A stretch of 37,938 nucleotides of DNA from Desulfosarcina sp. (GTDB lineage Bacteria > Desulfobacterota > Desulfobacteria > Desulfobacterales > Desulfosarcinaceae). Location: positions 1-37,938 of the forward strand of contig JAQYWF010000004.1 of NCBI GenBank assembly GCA_030145105.1. Direction: 5' to 3'. The notes beneath the pieces were generated by a model, which searched no databases, was not told the origin of the DNA, and saw only the letters and a list, made by a program, of their open reading frames with translations. Of this stretch, positions 1 through 8,778 are shown piece after piece. The translations under genes were made by a program, and so were the position numbers. Each line of letters starts with the position of its first letter. Position 1 is the first letter of the stretch.

Positions 1-5
1 TATAA

Positions 6-185
6 CTAAGACATTTGAGCCTGAACTGCTGATTGGATCTTTTTCAGGTGTTGCGCATGTATTTCAACCTGCAGGCGATGCTCCTCTTTCATGTTTTTAA
101 CGGCATCGGCATCAATCCGTTTGACCAGTTCATCGGCCTCGGCCATTAATTGTTTGATATCCTTGGATTCTAAGTATTCTGACAT
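6..185 (-). CDS. small hypothetical charged/helical protein (59 aa from MSEYLES)
   Basis: ORF 6..200 on minus strand; AAAGGA precedes the internal ATG at 185; lies just downstream of the SPFH gene on the same strand. Confidence 0.55.
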   Translation of the reverse strand: MSEYLESKDIKQLMAEADELVKRIDADAVKNMKEEHRLQVEIHAQHLKKIQSAVQAQMS

Positions 186-232
186 GCTGTGTCCTTTCAT
201 GAATGGTTCGGTTGTTCGCTCAACTGCCGCCG

Positions 233-1261
233 TTATTGAGCACCGGAAAGTGATTTGACACCCAAGGTTTCGATCAGCCGGTTGATGTCGGTGGTCTTGA
301 GGTTCATGCCGCCCTCAGAAACCGGCAGCAGGATGATGCGTTTGCCCTGGAGTGCCTCGGCAATTTTCAGCTTCACGATCGTTTCACCGCCCGATCCGGC
401 CAGGGCATTGTTCATTTCCTGGATACCCTTGGCTTCCGCGATGCCTTCGGCCTGGATCGCCTTGGCCAATAGCTGCTGCTGCTCCTGGTAAACATCAGCT
501 TCGATCTTTTCCTTGAGGTACCGGCCGTCGGCATCGGCGACCATCTTGTTGACTTCACCTTTGGCCTCTTCCAGTTTGCGCTTGTATTCCTCGGTGGCCG
601 CATGTTGGGCCGACTTGTTTTTCTCTACCTGCTGATCTGCCACTTTCTTGTCCTCGATAGCCTTGGTATATTCAGGGTTGAAGCGATAGTCGTTGGTCAG
701 CACTTTTTCGATGACGATACCCATGGGTCCCAAGATTTGCTGAAGCGCATCTTTGGCTTTGGTGGACTGGGCCTCGCGGGCCTCGGCCACATAGAACGCC
801 TCGGTCTTGAGTTCGCCGAAAATATCGCGCGGTTTGCTCCGTGCGACGGTCCGGACGATGGTATCGCGCAAGGTAACGTCGTCGCGGGCCACGTACTGGA
901 GAATATAGGGCGCCTTGCTCGCATCGATGCGATAGGCGATGATCACGTCCAGGCTGATGTCGTTGCCGTCGATGGTCTTGAACACCAGATCGTCCTGACT
1001 TCTGCGGTCGCCCCTGATTTTCGAAAATGTCATCTCCAGGTTCTGCAGCTTGGTGTCGAAGACATTCCAGTCGTTGATAAACGGCAGAAAAAAATAGGTG
1101 GCGCCGGGAGCGTAAACCTGCTCCTCAACACCCTTTGGACTGATCAGTCCCAATTTGCGGGTCCTGACACCGACCTGTGTTTCTCCGGTGGTATGCGGCA
1201 TACAGCCCCCCATGACAGCCAGCGCCAATATCGCTGCAACCAGGCTTACGATGCGTCTCAT
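233..1261 (-). CDS. SPFH/Band 7 (prohibitin-like) lipoprotein-type protein
   Basis: 342 aa; N-terminal signal with lipobox-like LAVMGGC; band-7 style core (DVIIAYRID...DTIVRTVARS) and long helical tail; AGGAGGTGACC before ATG. Confidence 0.85.
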   Translation of the reverse strand: MRRIVSLVAAILALAVMGGCMPHTTGETQVGVRTRKLGLISPKGVEEQVYAPGATYFFLPFINDWNVFDTKLQNLEMTFSKIRGDRRSQDDLVFKTIDGNDISLDVIIAYRIDASKAPYILQYVARDDVTLRDTIVRTVARSKPRDIFGELKTEAFYVAEAREAQSTKAKDALQQILGPMGIVIEKVLTNDYRFNPEYTKAIEDKKVADQQVEKNKSAQHAATEEYKRKLEEAKGEVNKMVADADGRYLKEKIEADVYQEQQQLLAKAIQAEGIAEAKGIQEMNNALAGSGGETIVKLKIAEALQGKRIILLPVSEGGMNLKTTDINRLIETLGVKSLSGAQ

Positions 1262-1425
1262 TGGTCACCTCCTTGGCGAACGTCGAACAACTGCAGCGTA
1301 TCGCGAACGACAGGCGGCGGTGGTACTCCGGTCGGCAGCGGTTTCCTGGAGGCGCCATCGCGTATCGGAAGAGAAAAAGAAACGCCAACTGAAATCGTCT
1401 TGCCAATATCTTCTAAGCTGAATCT

Positions 1426-1440
1426 TCAATCTTTGTGCCA
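1426..1440 (-). promoter_or_regulatory. candidate sigma54 -24/-12 promoter TGGCACAAAGATTGA
   Basis: Reverse complement of 1426-1440; GG-N10-G(A) spacing, close to TGGCAC-N5-TTGC; upstream of the SPFH gene. Confidence 0.6.
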
Positions 1441-1540
1441 GGTACCATACACGCACTTTAACGATACCCACCTTTTTGATATTTATACGTAATTGTTTAA
1501 ACCAACATCCCGGGGCCACCCTTAATCGCCATCTAAAAAG

Positions 1541-1571
1541 GGTCATATTCAACCGATGGTCACATGTGACC
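1541..1571. promoter_or_regulatory. 31-bp double-palindrome, putative upstream activator site (copy 1)
   Basis: GGTCATATTCAACCGATGGTCACATGTGACC; contains perfect 14-bp palindrome GGTCACATGTGACC; 26/31 identical to 2512-2542. Confidence 0.65.
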
Positions 1572-1607
1572 TATTTTGGCACTATCTCGTTGATCCCGGA
1601 AAAGAAA

Positions 1608-1648
1608 CAGCCGGTGCCGCCCACCAGGGGGATGGACAGCACCGGCTG
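1608..1648. repeat. hairpin, 10-bp perfect arms CAGCCGGTGC/GCACCGGCTG
   Basis: Inverted repeat read directly from sequence, 21-nt loop. Confidence 0.7.
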
Positions 1649-1716
1649 GGGAAAATGGTTGGTTCCAATTGGCCATGCCCGGTGGCAATACCTGTAGCTT
1701 ACGCACGGTAGTGGGG

Positions 1717-1743
1717 CAGGAGGGTGGGCAAAGCGCCCTCCTG
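1717..1743 (-). terminator. hairpin CAGGAGGG/CCCTCCTG downstream of the 1.8-2.3 kb minus-strand genes
   Basis: 8-bp perfect inverted repeat with 11-nt loop; no clear T-tract. Confidence 0.35.
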
Positions 1744-1778
1744 TCTGCCCGATAGCGAACGCCCGATTGGCTTACACG

Positions 1779-2073
1779 CTACTTGATTTCCTCGAATTCG
1801 ATGACCGTCATGGTTTTATGTCCCTGGGCCTCCTCCAGAGTGCCCACCACCTTGACCTTTCCCTATGGAAGATAAAATCGTGTCCATCTGAGATTCAATT
1901 TCATGGCACCTGTCCAAAGACAGTGAAAAGAAGATCTCGGGCCTTTCGGTGAATTCGTTCAAAAACGTGGCGAGGTCCGGCTCCATGCCGATTCGTCTGA
2001 TAAAGTCAGCCTTCGTCCCGGGCCTCATTCGCTCTTTTTTCTTGCCTTCATCGCTGCTTTCCATAGCTTGCAT
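1779..2073 (-). CDS. hypothetical protein, apparently interrupted by a 1-nt frameshift near 1860
   Basis: 85-aa ORF ends in low-complexity GKGQGGGHSGGGPGT; shifting one nucleotide at GGGAAAGG gives KVKVVGTLEEAQGHKTMTVIEFEEIK* ending at 1779. Confidence 0.5.
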
Positions 2074-2105
2074 ATCTTTCCGTGCTGGTGCAGTTCAGGT
2101 GTTCT

Positions 2106-2336
2106 CTATTCGACGGTTTCCAGCACCGTGCGTTTGTTGATTTTGGCGGAGACGGCCCCGATAAGCGTCCGCATGGCCTGGGCGGTCCGGCCCTGTTTGC
2201 CGATAACTTTACCAATGTCCGCTTTAGCCTTGAGCAGAGCAATCTGTGCGTTCCATTTTCCGAATTGTGCATCGAGCTTCGCTTCGGAAGTTTTTCGTGT
2301 GTCCGTTCTCGCCATATGCTCGAATGGAAGATGCAT
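2106..2336 (-). CDS. coiled-coil-like N-terminus joined to C-terminal half of a KhpA-type KH domain
   Basis: 76 aa; IGKVIGKQGRTAQAMRTLIGAVSAKINKRTVLETVE matches the KhpA GxxG region; preceding segment EAKLDAQFGKWNAQIALLKAKAD is helical. Confidence 0.6.
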   Translation of the reverse strand: MHLPFEHMARTDTRKTSEAKLDAQFGKWNAQIALLKAKADIGKVIGKQGRTAQAMRTLIGAVSAKINKRTVLETVE

Positions 2337-2397
2337 GCCGGCGCAGGTGTGGGGTCCACGGGAGTCCTTATGCTGCCATCCACTGTTTCATGTGTTT

Positions 2398-2412
2398 ACA
2401 ATCTCTGTGCCA
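2398..2412 (-). promoter_or_regulatory. candidate sigma54 -24/-12 promoter TGGCACAGAGATTGT
   Basis: Reverse complement of 2398-2412; nearly identical to the 1426-1440 promoter. Confidence 0.6.
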
Positions 2413-2511
2413 TGAATCTAATATCAGCGCTTCATCACCCATCCGATTGATTTTTTATATTTATTTAGTTACTTGGCGTTTTCTGTGAAACATTAACTGA
2501 AGAGGAGGATG

Positions 2512-2542
2512 AGTCATATTTGACCAATGGTCACATATGACC
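2512..2542. promoter_or_regulatory. 31-bp double-palindrome, putative upstream activator site (copy 2)
   Basis: AGTCATATTTGACCAATGGTCACATATGACC; 99 nt upstream of the 2398-2412 promoter versus 100 nt for copy 1. Confidence 0.65.
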
Positions 2543-2613
2543 ATTTCTTGATGGCGGGAATGGGTGCTGGAGGATACGGGAGGTTTGAAATTAGGATGGA
2601 TATTTATTGGTCG

Positions 2614-3306
2614 TCAGGCCGCATACCAGAGGACTAAGAAATAATGGCATGTGGTGCCGGTGATGACAAATAGATGCCAGATCAGGTGGCCATAAGGTAC
2701 CCGCGAATCGGTTGCAAAAAAGGCGACACCTGAAGTGTAGGATAAGCCTCCCGCAATCAATAATAACAGCCCCCTAGCGGGCATGCTGGCAACTAAAGGC
2801 TTAACCGCAATTACGAGCAACCACCCCATCAGCAGATAAAGGCAGGTGGAAAGTATGGGATGGGCGGTTTTATAGAATGCCTTTAGCACTACCCCGGCAA
2901 TGGCAAGACCCCAAATAATCCCGAAGAGCGTCCAGCCCAATGCACCGCGGAGTATGCCAAGGGTTAACGGTGTGTACGTGCCGGCGATAAGGATAAAGAT
3001 CGCGGAATGCTCGATGATCCGAAAACAGCGTTTGACTTTGCCGATTGGCCACGCATGGTAGAGGGCTGAGGCAAGATAAAGAAGGATCATGGACGCGGAA
3101 AAGACAATGGTGCCGACAATGAATCCGGCATCCCCGTGCCTTGCGGCATGCATGACGAGAAATGGCGTTCCAACCAGGGCGGCGAGTACCCCTATGCCGT
3201 GGCTGATGCTGTTGGCGATTTCTTCGCCCGGCGACTGAACACGCTTTGGTTTTGAAAGGGCTGCCTGCACGTCAGTTCCATGGCCCCCAGGGACCATATA
3301 CGCCAA
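2614..3306 (-). CDS. trhA: hemolysin III / PAQR-like membrane protein (TrhA family)
   Basis: 7-TM-like protein; EEIANSISHGIGVLAA, SALYHAWP, EHSAIFILIAGTYTP, HLIWHLFV motifs. Confidence 0.9.
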   Translation of the reverse strand: MAYMVPGGHGTDVQAALSKPKRVQSPGEEIANSISHGIGVLAALVGTPFLVMHAARHGDAGFIVGTIVFSASMILLYLASALYHAWPIGKVKRCFRIIEHSAIFILIAGTYTPLTLGILRGALGWTLFGIIWGLAIAGVVLKAFYKTAHPILSTCLYLLMGWLLVIAVKPLVASMPARGLLLLIAGGLSYTSGVAFFATDSRVPYGHLIWHLFVITGTTCHYFLVLWYAA

Positions 3307-3390
3307 TCAGGGTGATCGCTTCCTGTGCCGTATAGGTGCGAACATTGATCATTTTGTTTTTTGTAATTTTCGTCTTTCGAAAGTGGAATG

Positions 3391-3654
3391 TTAGTCCTGA
3401 GCGGCCCTCGCCTGGGCCTGGTGGATCAAGTCCACCAGGCTGGTCATTTTGGGCTGGGGACGGCTGTCAGAGAGCGTTTCGAAGACGTCCGGTGAAAGGC
3501 AGGCCTGCATGTGCGCCACCACGTCGAAACGCTCCCACCAGCAGTCGAACACCTTGAAACAAGGCGTTTTGCCTTCTCCGCATACTTTACAGTAGCCAAA
3601 GGCTACGTCGCCGCCCAGCCGGGGGCATCGTCGTTCAAGACGTTCCGTTTCCAT
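3391..3654 (-). CDS. small Cys-rich hypothetical protein (87 aa)
   Basis: [45 protein letters not shown]...; start codon overlaps the trpB2 stop (CTGATGG). Confidence 0.75.
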   Translation of the reverse strand: METERLERRCPRLGGDVAFGYCKVCGEGKTPCFKVFDCWWERFDVVAHMQACLSPDVFETLSDSRPQPKMTSLVDLIHQAQARAAQD

Positions 3655-5030
3655 CAGGTACTCTTGATATTCTGGGGGTTGGGGTAATCTTTGAGAATTT
3701 CCGTCGATTTCTCGATCTCGGCATCGTCCAGGACGTAGTCGAACAGTTCCCCGGATAAGAATTTGTCGTAGGCCCCCAGATCCAACAGGCCGTGCCCGCT
3801 GAAATTGACCACGATGGTTTTCTCTTTGCCCTCTTCCTTGGCTTGCTTTGCTTCCGCCACCACCTGGGCCAGGGCGTTGCTGGTTTCTGGGGCGGGGATG
3901 AAGCCTTCGGTCCGCGCCCACAGGACACCGGCCTCGTAGGCGGCCATCTGACCCACCGATTTGGGCGTGAGCAATCCCTCGTTGATCAGTTGGCTGACGG
4001 TAGGCGCCATGCCGTGGTAGCGCAGGCCGCCGGCGTGGATCGGCGCCGGCACGAAGTTGTGCCCCAAGCTGTGCATGGGCAGCAGCGGTGTGTAACCGGC
4101 GGTGTCGCCGTGATCATAAGCAAAAGGGGCCCGCGTCATGGTGGGGCAGGCCTTGGGCTCCACCGGATAGATCTCGATCTGCTTGCCGTTCATTTTGTCG
4201 AGAACAAAGGGGAAGGCCAGGCCGGCAAAATTGCTGCCGCCGCCGGCGCAGCCGATGACAATGTCCGGATAGTCACCGGCCATGTCGAATTGTTTTTTGG
4301 CCTCCAGGCCAATGATGGTCTGGTGGAGCATGACATGGTTGAGCACGCTGCCAAGCGAGTAGCGGGTTTTGCCTGAAGTGTCGCTCACCGCCGCTTCAAC
4401 GGCTTCTGAAATGGCGATACCCAGGCTTCCCGGGGTGTTGGGGTCCCTTTCCAGGGCATCCCGACCGGCTTTGGTCTCATTGCTTGGGGAGGCGATGCAC
4501 CTGCCGCCCCAGGTTTCCATCATGGCTTTGCGGTAGGGCTTCTGATCGAAGCTGATACGCACCATGTAGACCTTGCAGGTCAATCCGAACTGGGAACAGG
4601 CGAAGGAGAGCGCGCTGCCCCACTGGCCGGCGCCGGTTTCGGTGGTCATCTTCTCGATGCCGAAGACCTTGTTGTAATATGCCTGCGGTACGGCCGTGTT
4701 GGGCTTGTGGCTGCCCGGAGGACTCATGCCTTCGTTTTTGTAGTATATTTTCGCCGGCGTACCCAATGCTTTCTCCAGGGCAGTGGCGCGGGTCAAGGGC
4801 GCCGGCCGCCAGATGGACAGCACATCTAGAACCGGTTCGGGAATGTTGATCCAGCGATCCGAACTCACCTCCTGCTCAATGAGATTCATGGGGAACACCG
4901 GTGCCAGCATATCGGGGCTTATCGGTTGGCCGTCGGGCCCCAGGGGGGGGTTCATCTTGATATCCGCCAGAATATTGTACCATTGTCTGGGAATCTCATC
5001 TTTGGACAGGATAAAGCTCTTGGGTTTCAT
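3654..5030 (-). CDS. trpB2: TrpB-like PLP-dependent enzyme (TrpB2 type)
   Basis: 458 aa; [21 protein letters not shown]-lysine region, [20 protein letters not shown]. Confidence 0.92.
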   Translation of the reverse strand: MKPKSFILSKDEIPRQWYNILADIKMNPPLGPDGQPISPDMLAPVFPMNLIEQEVSSDRWINIPEPVLDVLSIWRPAPLTRATALEKALGTPAKIYYKNEGMSPPGSHKPNTAVPQAYYNKVFGIEKMTTETGAGQWGSALSFACSQFGLTCKVYMVRISFDQKPYRKAMMETWGGRCIASPSNETKAGRDALERDPNTPGSLGIAISEAVEAAVSDTSGKTRYSLGSVLNHVMLHQTIIGLEAKKQFDMAGDYPDIVIGCAGGGSNFAGLAFPFVLDKMNGKQIEIYPVEPKACPTMTRAPFAYDHGDTAGYTPLLPMHSLGHNFVPAPIHAGGLRYHGMAPTVSQLINEGLLTPKSVGQMAAYEAGVLWARTEGFIPAPETSNALAQVVAEAKQAKEEGKEKTIVVNFSGHGLLDLGAYDKFLSGELFDYVLDDAEIEKSTEILKDYPNPQNIKST

Positions 5031-5235
5031 GCACGTTCCTCCTTGATAGTAAAAAAAACCCGCCGCCCTTCACGGCAAAAGCGGTTTGGCGAAACCTTCA
5101 ATGATGCCAACACCATCACGAAAGTTGGTTTTACGCTGCAAATCGTGTTTCTGTCAATAGAAATGCCCGGACGGTTCGATTTCAAGGGTTTACCGCCGGA
5201 TGAGAAATTGATATTAGAACCCAATCTGAGCGATT

Positions 5236-5330
5236 GTCGAGCTTGCCGCAGATTCAAGGCAGATGTCGTCGCGCTATAGTGGACTATGCGCGGCGATAGC
5301 TAACGCCGAAGATGTGATGAGATCGGCAAA
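5236..5330. repeat. imperfect palindromic intergenic element (E1)
   Basis: Central stem CGCGCTATAG-TGGA-CTATGCGCG (5270-5292) flanked by partially complementary arms. Confidence 0.45.
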
Positions 5331-5466
5331 CCCAACGGGTTTCACCTTTTTGAATATAACCATCGATGGTACCCAACCGTGATCGTTATTAATCGATTTC
5401 TTCGAGAAAGGTGAATCGCTCAGTTTGGGTAGAGGTTGCCTGATCGTTCCCTGCCTACCTGAAACA

Positions 5467-6456
5467 ATGGGAGACAAGCGTCCATCGATGGAATCCGGTA
5501 ATTTGAACCCGCCCTTTTGGCTGAAGCCGGCCGGCGTCCAGACCGCGCTGGCCAGCGCCGGCATGCGTGCCTGGGGAAAAAATTCAATGGTCGACGCTGC
5601 CCGGGAGACCATCCTCACCAGCGCTGATGGGGTGCGCCTGTCGGGATCCATGAGCCGTCAACCCCGCCCCCATCGCAAAGGTCTGGCAATTCTGCTTCAC
5701 GGCTGGGAAGGCAGTTCGAACTCCACCTATATCCGTACCACGGGCCGCTTTCTCTTCAGCCGCGGTGTTGATGTATTCCGTCTCAACCTCCGGGACCACG
5801 GCCCCAGCCACCACCTGAACACCGGAATTTTTTACGCGGTGCTCCTCGATGAAGTCTTCGATGCGGTCCGCCAGATCAGCGAGGCCGAACATGCAAGGCC
5901 GGTGTTGCTTGCCGGATTCTCACTGGGCGGCAATTTTGTCCTGCGCATCGCCCAACGCTGCGCCATGCAACCCATCTGCAATTTGAAGCAAATCATCAGC
6001 ATCAGCCCCGTGCTGAATCCGGACAAGGCCACGGACCGCATCGACAACAGCCGGTTTATTCTGAAATACTTTCTCAAAAAATGGCGGCGCTCCCTGGCTG
6101 TCAAACAGCGTTTATTCCCGGAACAATACGACTTTTCCGCCATCATGAACGTGGACAATATCCGAGAGATGACCGAACAACTCCTGGCACGGTACAGCGA
6201 TTATGACAGCGCCACATCCTATTTCAAGGGTTATACGCTCATCAACAACGACCTTCAGGGCATCACCGTCCCCACCACCATCATCACGGCTGAAGACGAT
6301 CCTATTATTCCTGTGGAGGATTTCTACGACCTGCACACCAGTCCTGCGACCCGCCTGATCGTCCAGCCCTGTGGCGGACATAACGGTTTTCTGGAAGGGT
6401 GGCGACTGAACGGGTGGTATGAAAAGGTGATGGTCGAGGCGTTCGAGAAAGCCTAA
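5467..6456 (+). CDS. alpha/beta hydrolase (YheT-like)
   Basis: LLHGWEGSSNSTYIRTTGRFLFSRGVDVFRLNLRDHGPS, GFSLGGNF nucleophile elbow, GGHNGF His; start codon choice uncertain. Confidence 0.85.
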   Translation: MGDKRPSMESGNLNPPFWLKPAGVQTALASAGMRAWGKNSMVDAARETILTSADGVRLSGSMSRQPRPHRKGLAILLHGWEGSSNSTYIRTTGRFLFSRGVDVFRLNLRDHGPSHHLNTGIFYAVLLDEVFDAVRQISEAEHARPVLLAGFSLGGNFVLRIAQRCAMQPICNLKQIISISPVLNPDKATDRIDNSRFILKYFLKKWRRSLAVKQRLFPEQYDFSAIMNVDNIREMTEQLLARYSDYDSATSYFKGYTLINNDLQGITVPTTIITAEDDPIIPVEDFYDLHTSPATRLIVQPCGGHNGFLEGWRLNGWYEKVMVEAFEKA

Positions 6457-6546
6457 TTAGTGGATTGAGGGATTAAGGAATTGTGGGATGATTCCTTTGG
6501 GCGCCGAAGCGATTTCAATCCCCAAACCTAAAACTCCCAATGGATA

Positions 6547-6688
6547 GAAGTCCCCTGAAAAAAAGGATTTGGGTTCAAGGTCAAGGCGGTGCCGCTTTTC
6601 AATCCGCAGGCATACTTGGGTATGTCGAGGAATTGAAACGCGCCGCCAACGCAGAGATTGGACCCAAAGACATTTTTCAGAGGACTTC
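6547..6688. repeat. long imperfect inverted repeat (E2), likely bidirectional terminator between convergent genes
   Basis: GAAGTCCCCTGAAAAA...TTTTTCAGAGGACTTC with about 70-nt arms and tip CATACTTGGGTATG. Confidence 0.75.
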
Positions 6689-6691
6689 TTT

Positions 6692-7702
6692 TCAGAACCG
6701 GTTGTCACCGTCTATAAGTCCGCCCAAAGACCCCAGGATGGATCCTTCGCCCCGGCTGCCGCCACGCTGGGGAGCGGCCTGGAGCATCCGGCCGGCCAGC
6801 CGAGAAAATGGCAGGGATTGGAGCCAAATCTTGCCCGGCCCTTGAAGGGTGGCGAAAAAGAGTCCCTCGCCGCCGAACAGGGCCGTCTTGATGTTGCCCG
6901 CCTGGCGGATGTCCAAATTCACGGATTTTTCCAGGGCCACAATGCAGCCGGTGTCCACATCCAGCACCTCGCCGGGCTTGAGTTGCCGCTCCACCACGGT
7001 GCCGCCGGCATGAACGAAAACCATGCCGTCCCCCTCCAGTTTCTGCATGATGAAACCCTCGCCGCCGAAGAGGCCGGTAAGAATCTTTTTCTGCAGGAAG
7101 ATACCGATGGAAACCCCCTTGGCCGCACACAAGAAGCTGTCCTTCTGGCAGATCAAGCAGCCATTGACGCTGGGCAGAGGAACCGGAATGATGTTGCCTG
7201 GATAAGGGGCGCCGAAGGCCACATGGCCCTTGCTCTGGCCCGTGTGGGTGAACACGGTCATGAACAGACTTTCACCGGTAAGCAGCCTTTTGCCCGCCCC
7301 CATGAGCTTGTCCATGAATCCGCCGCCGCCACCAGAAGGCGACGAGGCGTCCCCGAATACGGTCTGCATCTCGATGGTGCTGTCCTTGTACATCATGGCG
7401 CCGGCCTCGGCCACGGCACTTTCGCCGGGGTCCAGTTCCACCTCGACGAACTGCATTTCGGCACCGAAGATCTTGAAGTCGATTTCGTCCGCGCCCCCAC
7501 GGGGAACCGCGGCCGGGGGGGGTGCGGGCACCGGCACACCGGGTGCCGGATTGAGTTCGGCGATGCTGGCAATGGGCTCCCACTCGGCAAACCCGTCCCG
7601 CCACGCAAAACCATTGGGATTCTGCCGGGCCTGGCCGATGGCCTGGGACAGATCCATGGGGCCGGCTTGATTGCCGTCAAAGCTTAGATACCATTGGGTC
7701 AT
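6692..7702 (-). CDS. GYF-like domain plus AIM24/TIGR00266 family protein
   Basis: N-term QWYLSFDGNQAGPMDLSQAI...FAWRDGFAEWEPI; C-term FVEVELDPGESAVAEAGAMMYKD...GLFGGEGFIMQKLEGDGMVFVHAGG. Confidence 0.88.
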   Translation of the reverse strand: MTQWYLSFDGNQAGPMDLSQAIGQARQNPNGFAWRDGFAEWEPIASIAELNPAPGVPVPAPPPAAVPRGGADEIDFKIFGAEMQFVEVELDPGESAVAEAGAMMYKDSTIEMQTVFGDASSPSGGGGGFMDKLMGAGKRLLTGESLFMTVFTHTGQSKGHVAFGAPYPGNIIPVPLPSVNGCLICQKDSFLCAAKGVSIGIFLQKKILTGLFGGEGFIMQKLEGDGMVFVHAGGTVVERQLKPGEVLDVDTGCIVALEKSVNLDIRQAGNIKTALFGGEGLFFATLQGPGKIWLQSLPFSRLAGRMLQAAPQRGGSRGEGSILGSLGGLIDGDNRF

Positions 7703-7899
7703 TTAGGGGACCTCCTAATCAAGAAAAGGGTTCAAGGATCCGAGGAGTCGAGGGGACGGGGAAAAAGCGAACCGCAGAATGTCCAATATCCAATCACGAA
7801 TGTTGAAGACGTGGTTCGATGTGCGATGTCGATGATTAAAAAGACAGGATTCCTTTCTTCCCTTGATAATCCTTAAATCCTCGATCCCTTGGACCCTCC

Positions 7900-8568
7900 T
7901 CAACACAGTTCCAGGCTACGATTGATCTGCTCGACTGTCGATTCATCCAGCCCCAGCCGGCTGGCAAGCTTATTCATGTACCGGCGCTCTTTTTCAGTGT
8001 CCACCTCAATCGCCATCAGGGATACGGTATAAATCTGTCGGGCCAGTTCCGGGCGGTTTATGTTGCTGACGATCGTTTCCAGATCCGCCGGTGAGAGCAG
8101 TTCCTGGACAACAAAGGCGTGCTCCTCCGGCGAGAGATCAACGTCTTGTAGCCATTTCAGGATATTGTTCCGCTCCGCCTGGTCGATGATGCCATCGGCA
8201 TTGGCGGCGGCAATCATGGCCCGAATCAAAATCACCGCCTCCGAGTTGCCGGCCGGATCGCCGGCCAGCGGTGGCGGGGGCACAGACACCGGTTTCCCCG
8301 GTATGGGCGGCGGTGGCGGAGCAGCCGAGGCCCTCCCCAAAACCGGTGGAGGCGGTGGCGCGGACCCGGGCATGGGCGGCGGCACACCAGGCGTTTGGGG
8401 TAAGGCGCCTGTCCCCTTGGGTTGATTCATGTAATGCTCAACGGCTTCCATGGCCACACCCAATACCCCCAGGGCGGCGCCACCTGAAACCAGACCCCCG
8501 AGTCCACCCCGACTGCCCCGGGTGCTGCTGCGGATCAGTCCACCAAGCAGTTTTTCAGGATTAAACAT
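7900..8568 (-). CDS. DUF533/TerB-like protein with polyproline linker
   Basis: MFNPEKLLGGLI...; TerB-like AMIAAANADGIIDQAERNNIL; linker PPPPPVLGRASAAPPPPPIPG. Confidence 0.82.
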   Translation of the reverse strand: MFNPEKLLGGLIRSSTRGSRGGLGGLVSGGAALGVLGVAMEAVEHYMNQPKGTGALPQTPGVPPPMPGSAPPPPPVLGRASAAPPPPPIPGKPVSVPPPPLAGDPAGNSEAVILIRAMIAAANADGIIDQAERNNILKWLQDVDLSPEEHAFVVQELLSPADLETIVSNINRPELARQIYTVSLMAIEVDTEKERRYMNKLASRLGLDESTVEQINRSLELC

Positions 8569-8778
8569 AATTGTCTCCCCTATCATCTGAAAAATGAGAA
8601 AAGGGTTGCTCGCAGCAGACACCATTGGCTGCTGAACCAAATTCTGAAGTAGGGCGGGTGCCCTGTCAAGGTATAATTGGTTCAAGACTCCCGCTCTGTT
8701 AATGAACGGCAGGGTATGCTAACAAAACGATCGAATCGTTGACGGCTATAATGCCCTTCAACAAAAATGGGGACCCTT

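Noticed and set aside
602-1492. 296-aa + strand ORF
   Set aside because: Antisense to the well-supported SPFH gene; no recognisable family and odd composition.
1574-1595. Possible extra sigma54 promoter TGGCACTATCTCGTTGA on the + strand
   Set aside because: Spacing between TGGCAC and TTG is 7 rather than 5 nt, and no + strand gene follows.
6569-7687. 372-aa + strand ORF
   Set aside because: Antisense to the GYF-AIM24 gene; His/Gly-rich composition typical of reverse-strand shadow ORFs.
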